Shown here piece by piece: positions 33,355-42,624 of a stretch of DNA of 64,000 nucleotides. The notes under the pieces were generated by a model. It was not told where the DNA came from. It was given only the letters and a program-made list of their open reading frames with translations, and did no database searches. How positions within the stretch are numbered: position 1 is the first letter of the stretch; each line of letters starts with the position of its first letter. The translations under genes and the position numbers were made by a program. This DNA comes from JAEUKA01 sp044228505 (GTDB lineage Bacteria; Myxococcota_A; Polyangia; Palsa-1104; JAEUJZ01): positions 186,001-250,000 of the forward strand of contig JBGAUT010000004.1 of the NCBI GenBank assembly GCA_044228505.1, in the 5' to 3' direction.

Positions 33355-34800
33355 ATGACTAGATTTCTGCGATCTTTTTTTAGGCTTCATCGTCGGCAAC
33401 TAGCCTGGCTATGCCTACTAGTGGTCGGCTTGTTACCGCGAATCTTGTCCGCTCGAACATTTTCCCAACAGTTCGAGCGGATGAAGCAAGTCGCCACCCG
33501 AGAGCAACTCTATAGGTTGCTCTACGCAATGCCAAAGGGCGGCGATCTTCATCAGCACTTCAACCTCGCCAACCTCGCCGAATCGTGGCTCCTTCTGGCC
33601 ACCGACCCGAAATTCACCCGCAACAACGTTTTTTATACCCGAGCCCGACCTCGCGACTGTCCCAACCTGACCGCCGTTGCGCCACGATTTACGACCATCC
33701 AAAAGTCCTCGTATGACGCGTTACCACCGTGTCAAAAAGACGAGTACGTGTCGCTCTCGCAGCTAACCCCCGAAGAGCGTGCGCTGTTCATCTCGGGTCT
33801 CAAACTCGACAAGGACGAAGAGGGTCGGCAAGAATTCTTCGATGCCATCGGGGCGCGCATTGGCGATATGGGGCGCGATCCCAACATTGCTGGCGCTGCG
33901 CTCGTTGACAACATGCGTCGCTTCGCCACCGAAGGGCTCCGCTACATGGAGCTGTTTGTCGTCGGTCCCCGCTTCATAGACATCTACGGCCAGCCGATTC
34001 CAATCGAACGAGGCGTCCAAATTCTGCATGAGCGGCTGCTTGCACCCGATGCGATTGCGACAGGGCTCACGGTACGATTCTTAGCGACGGTGGTAAGGCA
34101 TCATCCCGATGCCGAGACGGAAATCGAGCGTGCCTACGAGCTGGTCTCGAAACACCGCGATCTCTTCGTTGGGATCAACCTGGCGGGCCGCGAAGAGGAT
34201 GGTCGTGGCCACGCTCTCCGCTTCGTCGATGTATTTCGCCGAATGCGCTCTCGCTATAGCAACATTCGGCTGTCGCTCCACGCTGGTGAAAGCGAGGCCC
34301 CGGGCACCCAAGTCAAAGACACGCTGCTGCTTGGAGCAAATCGGATCGGTCACGGAACCAACCTGCTATCGGACTCATCGACGTTGCTGCTGATGCGCGG
34401 CAACCAGTACCTGATTGAGACGTCGCTACTCAGCAACCAGCTGCTCAAGTACGTCCCCGACATCAAAGTCCACCCTTTCCCCGAATTCCTGCGCATCGGC
34501 ATTCCGGTCTGCCTGAACACGGATGATCGCGGGGCCTGGGATTCGAACATGACCGACGAGTACTTCGCTGCCGTCACCAGCTTCAACCTAAGCTGGGAAG
34601 AGATCGTCGCCATCGGCCGGAACAGCCTGACCCACTCTTTTGCCGAGCCACCAGTCCGCGAACGCCTGCTGCGTGAGTACGATGCCGCGATGAAGCGCTT
34701 CGAGTTTCAGTTCATTGGGGACGACTGGACCGAAAAGCTGCGCCACGTCAACCTGTCGAAGTCCGGTTACGCAAAGCGCAAGTGGGGCATCCTCGAGTAG
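33355..34800 (+). CDS. secreted adenosine deaminase-like protein (ADGF/CECR1-type)
   Basis: 481 residues from ATG 33355. The n-region is basic (RFFRLHRR) with a hydrophobic helix and cleavage near LSA, so export is likely. The deaminase TIM barrel shows all metal and catalytic motifs: MPKGGDLHQHF (zinc histidines), LSLHAGES, RIGHGTNL and LNTDDRG. A roughly 100-residue insert after the first motif, plus export, resembles the growth-factor-type extracellular deaminases rather than cytosolic Add. The frame opens upstream at GTG 33262, which lies in a terminator stem. Probably scavenges extracellular adenosine-type nucleosides. Confidence 0.82.
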   Translation: MTRFLRSFFRLHRRQLAWLCLLVVGLLPRILSARTFSQQFERMKQVATREQLYRLLYAMPKGGDLHQHFNLANLAESWLLLATDPKFTRNNVFYTRARPRDCPNLTAVAPRFTTIQKSSYDALPPCQKDEYVSLSQLTPEERALFISGLKLDKDEEGRQEFFDAIGARIGDMGRDPNIAGAALVDNMRRFATEGLRYMELFVVGPRFIDIYGQPIPIERGVQILHERLLAPDAIATGLTVRFLATVVRHHPDAETEIERAYELVSKHRDLFVGINLAGREEDGRGHALRFVDVFRRMRSRYSNIRLSLHAGESEAPGTQVKDTLLLGANRIGHGTNLLSDSSTLLLMRGNQYLIETSLLSNQLLKYVPDIKVHPFPEFLRIGIPVCLNTDDRGAWDSNMTDEYFAAVTSFNLSWEEIVAIGRNSLTHSFAEPPVRERLLREYDAAMKRFEFQFIGDDWTEKLRHVNLSKSGYAKRKWGILE

Positions 34801-34824
34801 TCTCTCGACGGCTGCCTTCGGTCG

Positions 34825-37029
34825 CTACAGGTTCCCTTCGAGCGTGAGGTGTGCGCCGAGTCCGGGCCCCGGAATTCCCGAGCCATGGATTCGATACGTC
34901 TCGTTGGACAGGTTTTCGAGAATACCCGACAGGTAAATCTGCCTCGACAGCCGCAGCGAGCCGCGCAGATACGTCACCACAAGCCACGGCGATCCGTCAC
35001 AGCTCGCCGCACCAAGCGGACAGATGGTTGGATCCAGCCGATCTTGGCCGGACAGTCGCCGCTGCGACATGGCTGCGCGGGCACCGACTTCCGCCAAACT
35101 CAAAATCGAGCGCGGCCGCCGAAGCTGGAGCGAGCCCAGCCCAGTGAGTGGTGGCACCCGCCACATCGGTTCCTGGATTTGGCTGGTTCCAGCAAGCCGC
35201 ACATCGCCTTGCGTATAGTTCAAGCTGCCAAGGAGATGCAGGTCCGAGAACAGATTGAGCCGAAAGCTCGCCTCGACGGAATGGAGCAGTGCGGACTCTT
35301 CGTTGCGTCGGGCAAGAAACCGATCGACACAACGCCCGCCGAGCATCGTCCGACAGTCCGATCCTCCCAGGCTAGTCGTTGTCATCGAGATCGGATGGGC
35401 CAGATAGGTCACGGCGTAGGTCAAGCTCGTTTCGATCCGCGAGTAGGCCAGCCGCACAGCAGCCTCACCAGAATACGCAGCCTCGGCCGTGAGGGGTGTC
35501 TCGGTGGGTAGCAGCAGGCCCGGTCGTCCCCCGTCGAGCCGTGCCTGATCATCAAGGCTGGCTGGACGACTACCCGTCATAAAGCCAGCGATCAGGGTCG
35601 CGCCCGGCACAAACTCATAGCGTAGGTGCAGCGAACCGGCGTAGACAAGCGATGGGTCCATCCGGCGATCCTGCGACTTTTGCACCGACGGAAATAGCTT
35701 GGCCAGACGATCATCTGCGCCGACGATCAGAAAGTTGCCGCCGACTCGCCCCGAGATGAGCGCCTTGAGTCGACCAGGCCGCGAGCTGGGCTCCCCACGA
35801 AAGAGCTGTTCGAGGTCCAGCTCATCGACGAGAAACAGCGCAAAGTTGTGCGCAGCCGAACCACCGGGGTAACGCATCCACTCGCTGATGGGTCTGCCTA
35901 GCCCACTTCCACCCACAGTGGCTTGCTCGGCGCTGCTCGATACCCAGTCGAAGTAGCCATCCATGCCCGCCGCGAGTCGACCACCACGACCGAGATCGGC
36001 CCTGACGTTGGCGCTCAGCGAGAAGACATCGTCACGATTGCTCAGCCGATCCACCCGATCGATGATCACCTGCGTGCGCGCCGCTTGTTCCGACAGCCGC
36101 TGATACGCAGCCGTCGCTGTCACATCGACCGAGGAATCGGCGATCTCAATGCTGGTGCTGTACCGAAGGTAGGTCAGATCTCGCGCCAGCTCGGTAAGCA
36201 GGTACAGATCGTCGGGCACGCTGCGCTCGCTGCGCAGTCCGTCATACTGGCGACCGCCTTGGTAGACGAGCAGCACGTTGCCATGGCCGGTATCGGCACT
36301 CACCCCGAGATATAAGCCGCCATCGCTAAAGGACGTAAGTGGCACCGTCGGCGCTTGGTAGCCGCCGCTCAGGTCATTGAAGTGGCGGGCGGAAAAAGCT
36401 GTCTCTGCGGAAAAACGCCCCCAGCGACCGCCGCCCGAGAGGCTGCCGGAAAAAGATTGATCGTAGCTGGAATAGCTCAGACGAGTGCCCGCATTGATTT
36501 CTAGGTTGGCACCGACGATCGCCACCGGACGCCGAGTCCGTAACGAAACCGTGCCTCCGAGTCCGTCGCTGCCATACGTGGCCAGGCCAGGTCCACGAAC
36601 CACTTCGACCGCTTCAAGCAAATACGGATCGACGAGGTTGATGTTCGATAGACCCGACGGCAAGCTGCTGGTCGTGGTGGTGTTGAGACGGATGCCATCG
36701 ACCACCAGAAGGACCCGCGCATCGCCCAGACCACGCATCGAAGGCAGCGCCGTGTTGTGACTTGGCCGCTGGACCGTTACGCCGTCCTCGAAATCAAGGG
36801 TCTCTCCACTCATTCGCGTCGGACGGACGCGAAGCTCGTCTCGAAGCACGGCCGAAGTCGAACGCGGGCTATCCCACACCGTCGAACGCGACAGGTTGAC
36901 AGCCCCAAGGACGTCGATCTGCGATCTTGGCTTACTGGACTCCGACGGTTCGTCGTCAGCGGCCAGCGCTGATGTCGTCACCAGCATCGTAGACGCGACC
37001 AACAGTTGACCCAGCCGGCACAACAGCAT
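34825..37029 (-). CDS. TonB-dependent outer-membrane receptor
   Basis: About 734 residues: signal peptide (1-24, ending SALAA), plug domain (about 35-150) and 22-strand barrel. Plug signatures: SMRGLGDARVLLVVDGIRLN, LEAVEVVRGPGLATYGSDGLGGTVSLRTR. The N-terminal region after the signal contains QIDVLGAVNLSRST, a weak TonB-box-like stretch. The C-terminus has the usual aromatic-terminated strand pattern (TYRIHGSGIPGPG then LTLEGNL). Ligand unknown. The frame opens at TTG 37059 but the ATG at 37029 gives the better signal peptide. It follows phhB by 39 bases. Confidence 0.92.
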   Translation of the reverse strand: MLLCRLGQLLVASTMLVTTSALAADDEPSESSKPRSQIDVLGAVNLSRSTVWDSPRSTSAVLRDELRVRPTRMSGETLDFEDGVTVQRPSHNTALPSMRGLGDARVLLVVDGIRLNTTTTSSLPSGLSNINLVDPYLLEAVEVVRGPGLATYGSDGLGGTVSLRTRRPVAIVGANLEINAGTRLSYSSYDQSFSGSLSGGGRWGRFSAETAFSARHFNDLSGGYQAPTVPLTSFSDGGLYLGVSADTGHGNVLLVYQGGRQYDGLRSERSVPDDLYLLTELARDLTYLRYSTSIEIADSSVDVTATAAYQRLSEQAARTQVIIDRVDRLSNRDDVFSLSANVRADLGRGGRLAAGMDGYFDWVSSSAEQATVGGSGLGRPISEWMRYPGGSAAHNFALFLVDELDLEQLFRGEPSSRPGRLKALISGRVGGNFLIVGADDRLAKLFPSVQKSQDRRMDPSLVYAGSLHLRYEFVPGATLIAGFMTGSRPASLDDQARLDGGRPGLLLPTETPLTAEAAYSGEAAVRLAYSRIETSLTYAVTYLAHPISMTTTSLGGSDCRTMLGGRCVDRFLARRNEESALLHSVEASFRLNLFSDLHLLGSLNYTQGDVRLAGTSQIQEPMWRVPPLTGLGSLQLRRPRSILSLAEVGARAAMSQRRLSGQDRLDPTICPLGAASCDGSPWLVVTYLRGSLRLSRQIYLSGILENLSNETYRIHGSGIPGPGLGAHLTLEGNL

Positions 37030-37068
37030 GCGAGCGATGCCCAACCTTTTGTAAAACAAGCTCCCTCG

Positions 37069-37374
37069 CTAGCCCAAGGTTCGTCCGGCGGCTTGCTTCT
37101 CGATGTAACGAGCAAGCTGCACGTCCAGCTCGGTGATGCCTTGGGCATCGTGCGTTGAAAGGGAGACGTTCACCCGCGAGTAGACGTTGGTCCAATCGGG
37201 ATGGTGATTCATGGCCTCGGCATGCAGCGCCACGGCGGTCATGAAAGAAAACGCCTCCACAAACGACGAAAACTGATACTCGCGATAAAGCTTGCCATTT
37301 ACGAGCGCCCAGCGCCGAAGCTGCGGATCGCGGATCGCCGTCGTCAACTGGTCTTCAGTCAGGGTCTGAGTCAT
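37069..37374 (-). CDS. phhB: pterin-4a-carbinolamine dehydratase
   Basis: 101 residues. The family motif EAMNHHPDWTNVYSRV contains the catalytic histidines; the fold is a single alpha/beta unit. It dehydrates 4a-hydroxytetrahydropterin during aromatic amino-acid hydroxylation, and in some bacteria acts in molybdopterin or folate metabolism. No phenylalanine hydroxylase gene is in the window. ATG 37374 is preferred; the open frame extends to 37428. Confidence 0.93.
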   Translation of the reverse strand: MTQTLTEDQLTTAIRDPQLRRWALVNGKLYREYQFSSFVEAFSFMTAVALHAEAMNHHPDWTNVYSRVNVSLSTHDAQGITELDVQLARYIEKQAAGRTLG

Positions 37375-37486
37375 CGCTACGGCGCATTTTGAGCACAGGT
37401 TACCGCCCCACAGCAAGCCCAGACGCAATCGCCCAGGTTGTAGCGGGCTTTACGTGCTGGCGGGCCACTGCTAGTGTCCGCCCCTC

Positions 37487-39256
37487 ATGTTCGTGATTCC
37501 AGTCGGTGGGTGTGGAGAGTTTGGCCGCAACTTGACCGCGTATGTCTGCGCGAAAACGCTGGTTCTTGTCGATTGCGGCATTCAAATGCCCGACGACTTG
37601 GCGCCCGGCGTCGATCACTTTGTGTGCGATCTAACGGCGCTGCTGCAACGTTTTGGGCTTCCTACTGCGGTGGTCTTGACGCATGGGCACGAGGACCATG
37701 TGGGCGCGGTCTATCACCTGCTGCGAACGCTAGAAATGGCGATTCCCATCTACGGAAGACCGCTCGCGCTGCGGCTTTGTCACAATCGTCTGCGTCGGAA
37801 CGGCGTGGCATCGAAGCTGTTCGACCCGCGCCCGCTAACGCCGGGTCAGCCGCTGCATCTTTCTGCGTCCTCATCCTCGGGAGAGCTCGACCCCGAAGGC
37901 CTGGTGGTGGTGCCACTCGCGGTGCCACACTCGATTCCCGAGGCCTGTTCGCTGTTGCTCTGTGGTCCGCTACGTCCCTCGCAGCTGGTCCCTGCTAGCA
38001 ACGGATTGCTCACCCTCCCCGCTCCGCTTCCCGAGGAAACACGAACCGTCCTGCACACCGGCGATTACAAAGTCGTGGCCGAGACAATACGCTTTGAGCC
38101 ACGACCAAGTCCGCTGCCGCCGATCGATCTTCTCGTCGGGGACAGCACCAATGCACTATCGACCGGCAATTCCGGAGACGAAAGAATCGTCGAAGAATCG
38201 CTCAAGGCGATACTCGCCAACCACTCTGGACGCGTTGCGGTCACGCTGTTTTCGTCGCACATCGAGCGGATCAGCCATTTTGCGCGAAGCTGCGAACTGC
38301 ACGGTCGACGGCTGTGCTTGCTCGGTCGCGGACTTCACGATGCCGTCGATGCCGCAGAGTCCGTCGGCGCGCTCAAGCTGCCACAAGCGCTGCTATGCAC
38401 TCCCGACGAAGCGGCTCTACTTCCTCGTCGACAAGTCGCGATGCTATGCACTGGTACCCAAGGTGAGTCCGTCGCAGCACTAGGTAAGCTGGTCGCTGCG
38501 CTGGAACCGAACTCAGGTGCGGCGTTTGGCAAGCTCCGTTTGCAAGCTGGTGACACGGTGGTACTGGCGGCACGCGCCATTCCCGGCAACGAACGACCCG
38601 TCTCGCGGCTTGCGGACAAACTGGTCTCGCATGGCATTTCGGTCGTCTCTGGTCCGCTCTACGCCGTCTCCGGTCACGGCTATCGCGACGAACTTCGCTG
38701 GCTGCTGGAGACGTTTCAACCCAAAACGCTACTGCCCGTGCATGGCGGTCCGCGCCAGCTTGCAGCCCATGCAGATATCGCCGCCAGCCTCGGAATCCCC
38801 GCATTATGTCAGTTCAACGGCGATGTGATTGAGCTTGGCGAGCGCGCCCAGGTCGTCGACCATCTGCCCAGTCCTGGGGTCGCTATTGAAGGAACCACTG
38901 TCGGTGAAGTCGGTCCAGAGACTCTGCGTACCCGACGACTGCTGGCTCACACCGGTCTAGCCATCATCGCCAGTGTCCATGGACAGCCTCGTCGCTTGAG
39001 CGTCCGTACGGTGGGTATCAGCGATAAGGGCCCGAAGCTTCAAGCACTCTGCGACCACGCGGCGCAGCAGGCCGAGTCGCTCCTCGGTGCGGTACTCGAT
39101 GCAGCCCCCGAAAGCGGACCTGATCTGCACGACCTGGAGCGAGCACTTGGACGGGTAGTCCGCAATGCCTTTCGTACCGCCCGAGGCATCAAACCCAACG
39201 TAATTTGTATCCTCACCGATACTCCCTCTGCCAGCGAAGATCTGGCGACCCAGTGA
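37487..39256 (+). CDS. rnj: ribonuclease J family metallo-beta-lactamase RNase
   Basis: 589 residues. Beta-lactamase/beta-CASP fold with the RNase J signatures: THGHEDHVGAVYHLL (HxHxDH), VPHSIPEA, HTGDYK and GDSTNA. The beta-CASP region carries TGTQGE, IPGNE and SGHGYRDELRWLLE, then PVHGGPRQLAAHADIA and a small C-terminal domain. RNase J degrades and processes mRNA and rRNA by 5'-3' exonuclease and endonuclease activities. Divergent from phhB; aroDE follows 50 bases downstream. Confidence 0.94.
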   Translation: MFVIPVGGCGEFGRNLTAYVCAKTLVLVDCGIQMPDDLAPGVDHFVCDLTALLQRFGLPTAVVLTHGHEDHVGAVYHLLRTLEMAIPIYGRPLALRLCHNRLRRNGVASKLFDPRPLTPGQPLHLSASSSSGELDPEGLVVVPLAVPHSIPEACSLLLCGPLRPSQLVPASNGLLTLPAPLPEETRTVLHTGDYKVVAETIRFEPRPSPLPPIDLLVGDSTNALSTGNSGDERIVEESLKAILANHSGRVAVTLFSSHIERISHFARSCELHGRRLCLLGRGLHDAVDAAESVGALKLPQALLCTPDEAALLPRRQVAMLCTGTQGESVAALGKLVAALEPNSGAAFGKLRLQAGDTVVLAARAIPGNERPVSRLADKLVSHGISVVSGPLYAVSGHGYRDELRWLLETFQPKTLLPVHGGPRQLAAHADIAASLGIPALCQFNGDVIELGERAQVVDHLPSPGVAIEGTTVGEVGPETLRTRRLLAHTGLAIIASVHGQPRRLSVRTVGISDKGPKLQALCDHAAQQAESLLGAVLDAAPESGPDLHDLERALGRVVRNAFRTARGIKPNVICILTDTPSASEDLATQ

Positions 39257-39306
39257 CTCCCACCCGATTCCTAACGCATTCCCAAATCTGTTAGATTCTC
39301 GTTGCC

Positions 39307-40746
39307 ATGATTGCGTCCGCACAAGCCTATCGCGGTGCCACCATAACGCTCAGCTTGGGACCGCTGCGGAACCTGTCAGAGACGCTCCAGCGGTGCCGCC
39401 GACTGCTTGAGCAAGGACTCCGCTTTGTTGAGTTGCGCGACGATCTGCTAACCGATCAGGAACTCACGCAGTGCGCCCGTGCACTGCCCCGGGAGCAGAC
39501 ACTCCTAAGCCTGCGACGATCACGGACTGATCACGTTGCGTTAATCGATTTGTTCGCACCCGCACTGCTTGATGTCGCTTGGGAGCTAGGGGAGCTATCC
39601 CCAATGATTTCCGCCACGGTCGAAAAATCTCCGACGCTGAAACTGATCCGATCATGCCACACTCGAACGGATGAGGAGTCTGTTGCTGCTCTGCTCGATC
39701 GCTTGACTGCCGAGATCCCAGAGCCTCAGATCATCAAGGTTGCGATTCCTATTGCCAACTTCGCACAGCTACGGGACGGTCACAGGTGGCGACTCCGGAA
39801 TCCACAGCGACACATCTTTTTGCCAATCGCCAGCGATGGTTCGGGACGATTCCGTTTCTATCGACTTCTCGTCGCCGACCAGCAGCTCCTGCACTTTCTG
39901 CGCGATGCCGACTCAGCGCTCGTTCCCGATCAGCCATCATCTGCAGAGTGGACGATTCGCCAGCAGATTCCGATTCCAAACACAGATCCAATTCCATTCG
40001 CTGCAATTGTCGGTGATCCGGTCGAACACAGCCGCACACCGGAATATCACGCGCAGTTCTTTGCGCAGTACGGAATGCCGGTGCTCAAAGTCCGAATCAC
40101 CGATGACGATCTGCGTTCTTGCGATGTACTGTCAGTGCTACGGGAATTGGGACTGCGAGCCGCGGCGGTGACTTCTCCGCTGAAGGTCTGGCTTCGGGAA
40201 TCCGTTCTTGCGGTGGGCGGTGCGTGGGAAGCGATCGATACGCTGGATCCGCAGGACGCGGGCAACACCATCGTGGTTCTAGCCAACGGAAACATCATCG
40301 GCTGTAGCACGGATGGCCCCGGTCTACGGGCAGCGTGGCAGGACACTCTCCGCGACCAATCAGGGGTTCTTGGCGCGATTCCCAATCTGGCAGTATTCGG
40401 CGGTGGAGGACTCCTTTCGCTGCTACAGAGTGTCTTTCCATCGGCCTTGTTTCTATCAGCGAGAACTGGGGAAGTGCGCACCTCCCAGCAAGAGCTTCTG
40501 AGCACCGACCATCCATCTAACATTTCGGCTGTGATCTGGTCCGTGGGTCGCAGTCGCTATCGCAACGCTCCGCCACCCTGGCTGCGGCCTCAACTGGTGT
40601 TTGACCTAAACTATGCTGCGGATTCACCGGGCCGCGAGTTTGCGCAAGCCGTCGGAGCACAGTATGTCGATGGGAGTCGCTTCTTTGAACAGCAAGCGGC
40701 CGCGCAGCAGCAGTTTTGGCGTCAGCATCTATCACCACGAACGTAA
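39307..40746 (+). CDS. aroDE: fusion of type I 3-dehydroquinate dehydratase and shikimate dehydrogenase
   Basis: 479 residues. The N-terminal half (1-225) looks like a class I dehydroquinase: VELRDD (substrate E-x-R), RSCHTRT (catalytic histidine) and KVAIP (Schiff-base lysine). The glutamate of the usual FTxRxxxEGG motif is replaced (LSLRRSRTDH). The C-terminal half is shikimate dehydrogenase: GDPVEHSRTPEYH, VTSPLK with the catalytic lysine, STDGPG with the aspartate, and a Gly-rich NADP loop (FGGGG). The order AroD-AroE is that of plant and some bacterial fusions. It probably makes shikimate from dehydroquinate for chorismate supply. menI follows after 59 bases. Confidence 0.85.
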   Translation: MIASAQAYRGATITLSLGPLRNLSETLQRCRRLLEQGLRFVELRDDLLTDQELTQCARALPREQTLLSLRRSRTDHVALIDLFAPALLDVAWELGELSPMISATVEKSPTLKLIRSCHTRTDEESVAALLDRLTAEIPEPQIIKVAIPIANFAQLRDGHRWRLRNPQRHIFLPIASDGSGRFRFYRLLVADQQLLHFLRDADSALVPDQPSSAEWTIRQQIPIPNTDPIPFAAIVGDPVEHSRTPEYHAQFFAQYGMPVLKVRITDDDLRSCDVLSVLRELGLRAAAVTSPLKVWLRESVLAVGGAWEAIDTLDPQDAGNTIVVLANGNIIGCSTDGPGLRAAWQDTLRDQSGVLGAIPNLAVFGGGGLLSLLQSVFPSALFLSARTGEVRTSQQELLSTDHPSNISAVIWSVGRSRYRNAPPPWLRPQLVFDLNYAADSPGREFAQAVGAQYVDGSRFFEQQAAAQQQFWRQHLSPRT

Positions 40747-40805
40747 AACGAACCAAGCCCGCTGGTCCCTACTGCCAGTGGGGAAGAAGTAATCAGGAAT
40801 CAACC

Positions 40806-41246
40806 ATGAGCAAACCTCTGTTCTCGCTACCGATGATCGTGCCGTTCCAAGACATTGACGCAGCAGGAATCGTGTTTTTTGCACGGGTGTTCGACTACTT
40901 TCACAACGCATTCGTGGCACATCTCGACGACCGAGGAGTGAGTCTTCCGGCAGTGATCGCGGGCGGTGAATGGGGTGCTCCGCTCGCTCACGCCGAGGCA
41001 GACTACAAATTTCCGCTCCGTTTTGGCGATCGGGTTCGCGCTGAGATCGTGCGCGGCGAGGTCGGTGAAACGTCAGTGACCATCCACCATCAAATCGTTT
41101 CAGGAACCGATCCGGTACGCGTTCATGCAGTTGGAAAAACCGTCCATGTCGTGATTGATCGCAAGACCTTCCGACCACGGCCGGTACCCGTTGAGCTGCG
41201 CGATGCCTACGTACCTAAGCGCGAAACTTCCGCAGCAGCGGAGTGA
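40806..41246 (+). CDS. menI: hot-dog thioesterase, probable DHNA-CoA hydrolase
   Basis: 146 residues, 4-hydroxybenzoyl-CoA thioesterase-type hot-dog fold. The catalytic segment FQDIDAAGIVFFARVFDY has the D-x-D-x-x-G-x-V spacing. Placement beside the men operon and aroDE suggests that it hydrolyses 1,4-dihydroxy-2-naphthoyl-CoA, the step between MenB and MenA. Other acyl-CoA substrates cannot be excluded. ATG 40806 is chosen; the frame opens at 40716. The last 32 bases overlap the 3' end of menE on the opposite strand. Confidence 0.82.
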   Translation: MSKPLFSLPMIVPFQDIDAAGIVFFARVFDYFHNAFVAHLDDRGVSLPAVIAGGEWGAPLAHAEADYKFPLRFGDRVRAEIVRGEVGETSVTIHHQIVSGTDPVRVHAVGKTVHVVIDRKTFRPRPVPVELRDAYVPKRETSAAAE

Positions 41247-42624
41247 ATTCAGCGATCGCTGTACGTCGATCGATCTTGCCGTTCGCTAGCTGGGGGATTG
41301 CATCCACCACGGCCCATAAACGGGGTCGCTTAAACGAGGCCAACAAGCTTGTGATTGTATCGGTGAGCAGGGACTCCTGAAACTCAGGAAGAACCACAAT
41401 CGCCGCCGCCACCACTGCCCCCCACTGTGGGTCGGGAACGCCAAACACCACTGAACTCCGAACGGAAGGAACCAGCAGCAGGGCCTGCTCGACTTCTGCC
41501 GGATAGACATTTTCTCCACCAGTCACGATGAGATCCATGCGTCGCGCATGAATCAGCAGCACCCCCTCATCATTGAGCTCGCCCAAATCGCCGGTATCAA
41601 ACCAGCGCCCGCCAAGCGGCTCCTTCCCAACATAGCCCGTCATCATGCTGCGACCCCGTACCCAGATCCGACCCACGGCCTTTGGCGCGAGCACCGCTCC
41701 CTCTTCACTGCGAATCGACAGCTCCAGTCCAGCTAACGGAGTGCCAGACCCGGTTCGAACCAAAGCAGTTGGCGTCCATTTCTGAACCGTCACCTGAGAG
41801 CACGCCTCTGTGAGTCCGTAGGTCGTGAGGACATTCACGCCCTCGCCCACTGCCCTGGTGAGCAACCGCAGCGGAGTGGCCGCACCACCCGACAGAACCG
41901 CACGAACAGAGCGCAGGACTCCTTCTCGATCGGCATCAAGCAGACCCTGGAGCATCACCGGCACCACCGAAATCAGCGTCACCCGATTCAGCACGATCGC
42001 AGCCAGCACCGCTTGCGCATCAAAACGAGGCAGGAGTACCACCGTACTACGCGCCAGCAGACAGCGAATCACGATCGACAGGCCACCAATGTGGCACAGC
42101 GGCAGACACAGAAGCCAGCGATCGTCCTCGAAGAAGCCCAAATTTTCCGCACTCCCATGCGCGCTCGCCACAAACGCAGAGCGCGACAGGATCGCACCTT
42201 TGGGAGTGCCGCTGGTCCCAGACGTATACAGAATCGCCAGAGGTGCGGAGCCACAGATCTCGCTTGCAGAGTCGGTCCAGATGGAAGTTCCGACCATCAG
42301 CGAATCCACTTCCGCATCCCCAAACAGACAGCGCGGCTTGGCATCGTCTAGCACCACTGCCACCTCGCGTTCTGTCCAGCGGGGATGCACTGCCACAAAC
42401 GGAATCCCAAGCTCGATGAACGCTAGCACCGCAATCAAGGTCGGGCCGCGATTGCTGGCACAAATCGCCACCAGCGTCGAAGAATCCAGCCCCCTTCGGG
42501 TCAGCTCTGCACAGGTTCCGGCCACTTCTGCTGAAAGCTCTGCATAAGACAGCGTGCGCTCTTTGAGCACCACAGCGATCCGTTCGCCGCACTCTGCCGC
42601 AGCCCTGCGCACGCTCAGATCCAC
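41215..42624 (-). CDS. menE: o-succinylbenzoate-CoA ligase
   Basis: 469 residues. ANL-superfamily motifs are in order: ILYTSGTSGTPKGAIL (P-loop-like A3), TTYGLTEAC (A5), GRWFDTGDLGELNDEG (A7), RMDLIVTGGENVYPAEVE (A8) and NGKIDRR (A10 with the catalytic lysine). Activates o-succinylbenzoate to its CoA ester. GTG 42624 is taken as start: it overlaps the menC stop by ten bases and has GGAAGAG upstream. The open frame runs on to 42927 inside menC, which is too long for the family. Confidence 0.93.
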   Translation of the reverse strand: MDLSVRRAAAECGERIAVVLKERTLSYAELSAEVAGTCAELTRRGLDSSTLVAICASNRGPTLIAVLAFIELGIPFVAVHPRWTEREVAVVLDDAKPRCLFGDAEVDSLMVGTSIWTDSASEICGSAPLAILYTSGTSGTPKGAILSRSAFVASAHGSAENLGFFEDDRWLLCLPLCHIGGLSIVIRCLLARSTVVLLPRFDAQAVLAAIVLNRVTLISVVPVMLQGLLDADREGVLRSVRAVLSGGAATPLRLLTRAVGEGVNVLTTYGLTEACSQVTVQKWTPTALVRTGSGTPLAGLELSIRSEEGAVLAPKAVGRIWVRGRSMMTGYVGKEPLGGRWFDTGDLGELNDEGVLLIHARRMDLIVTGGENVYPAEVEQALLLVPSVRSSVVFGVPDPQWGAVVAAAIVVLPEFQESLLTDTITSLLASFKRPRLWAVVDAIPQLANGKIDRRTAIAEFTPLLRKFRA

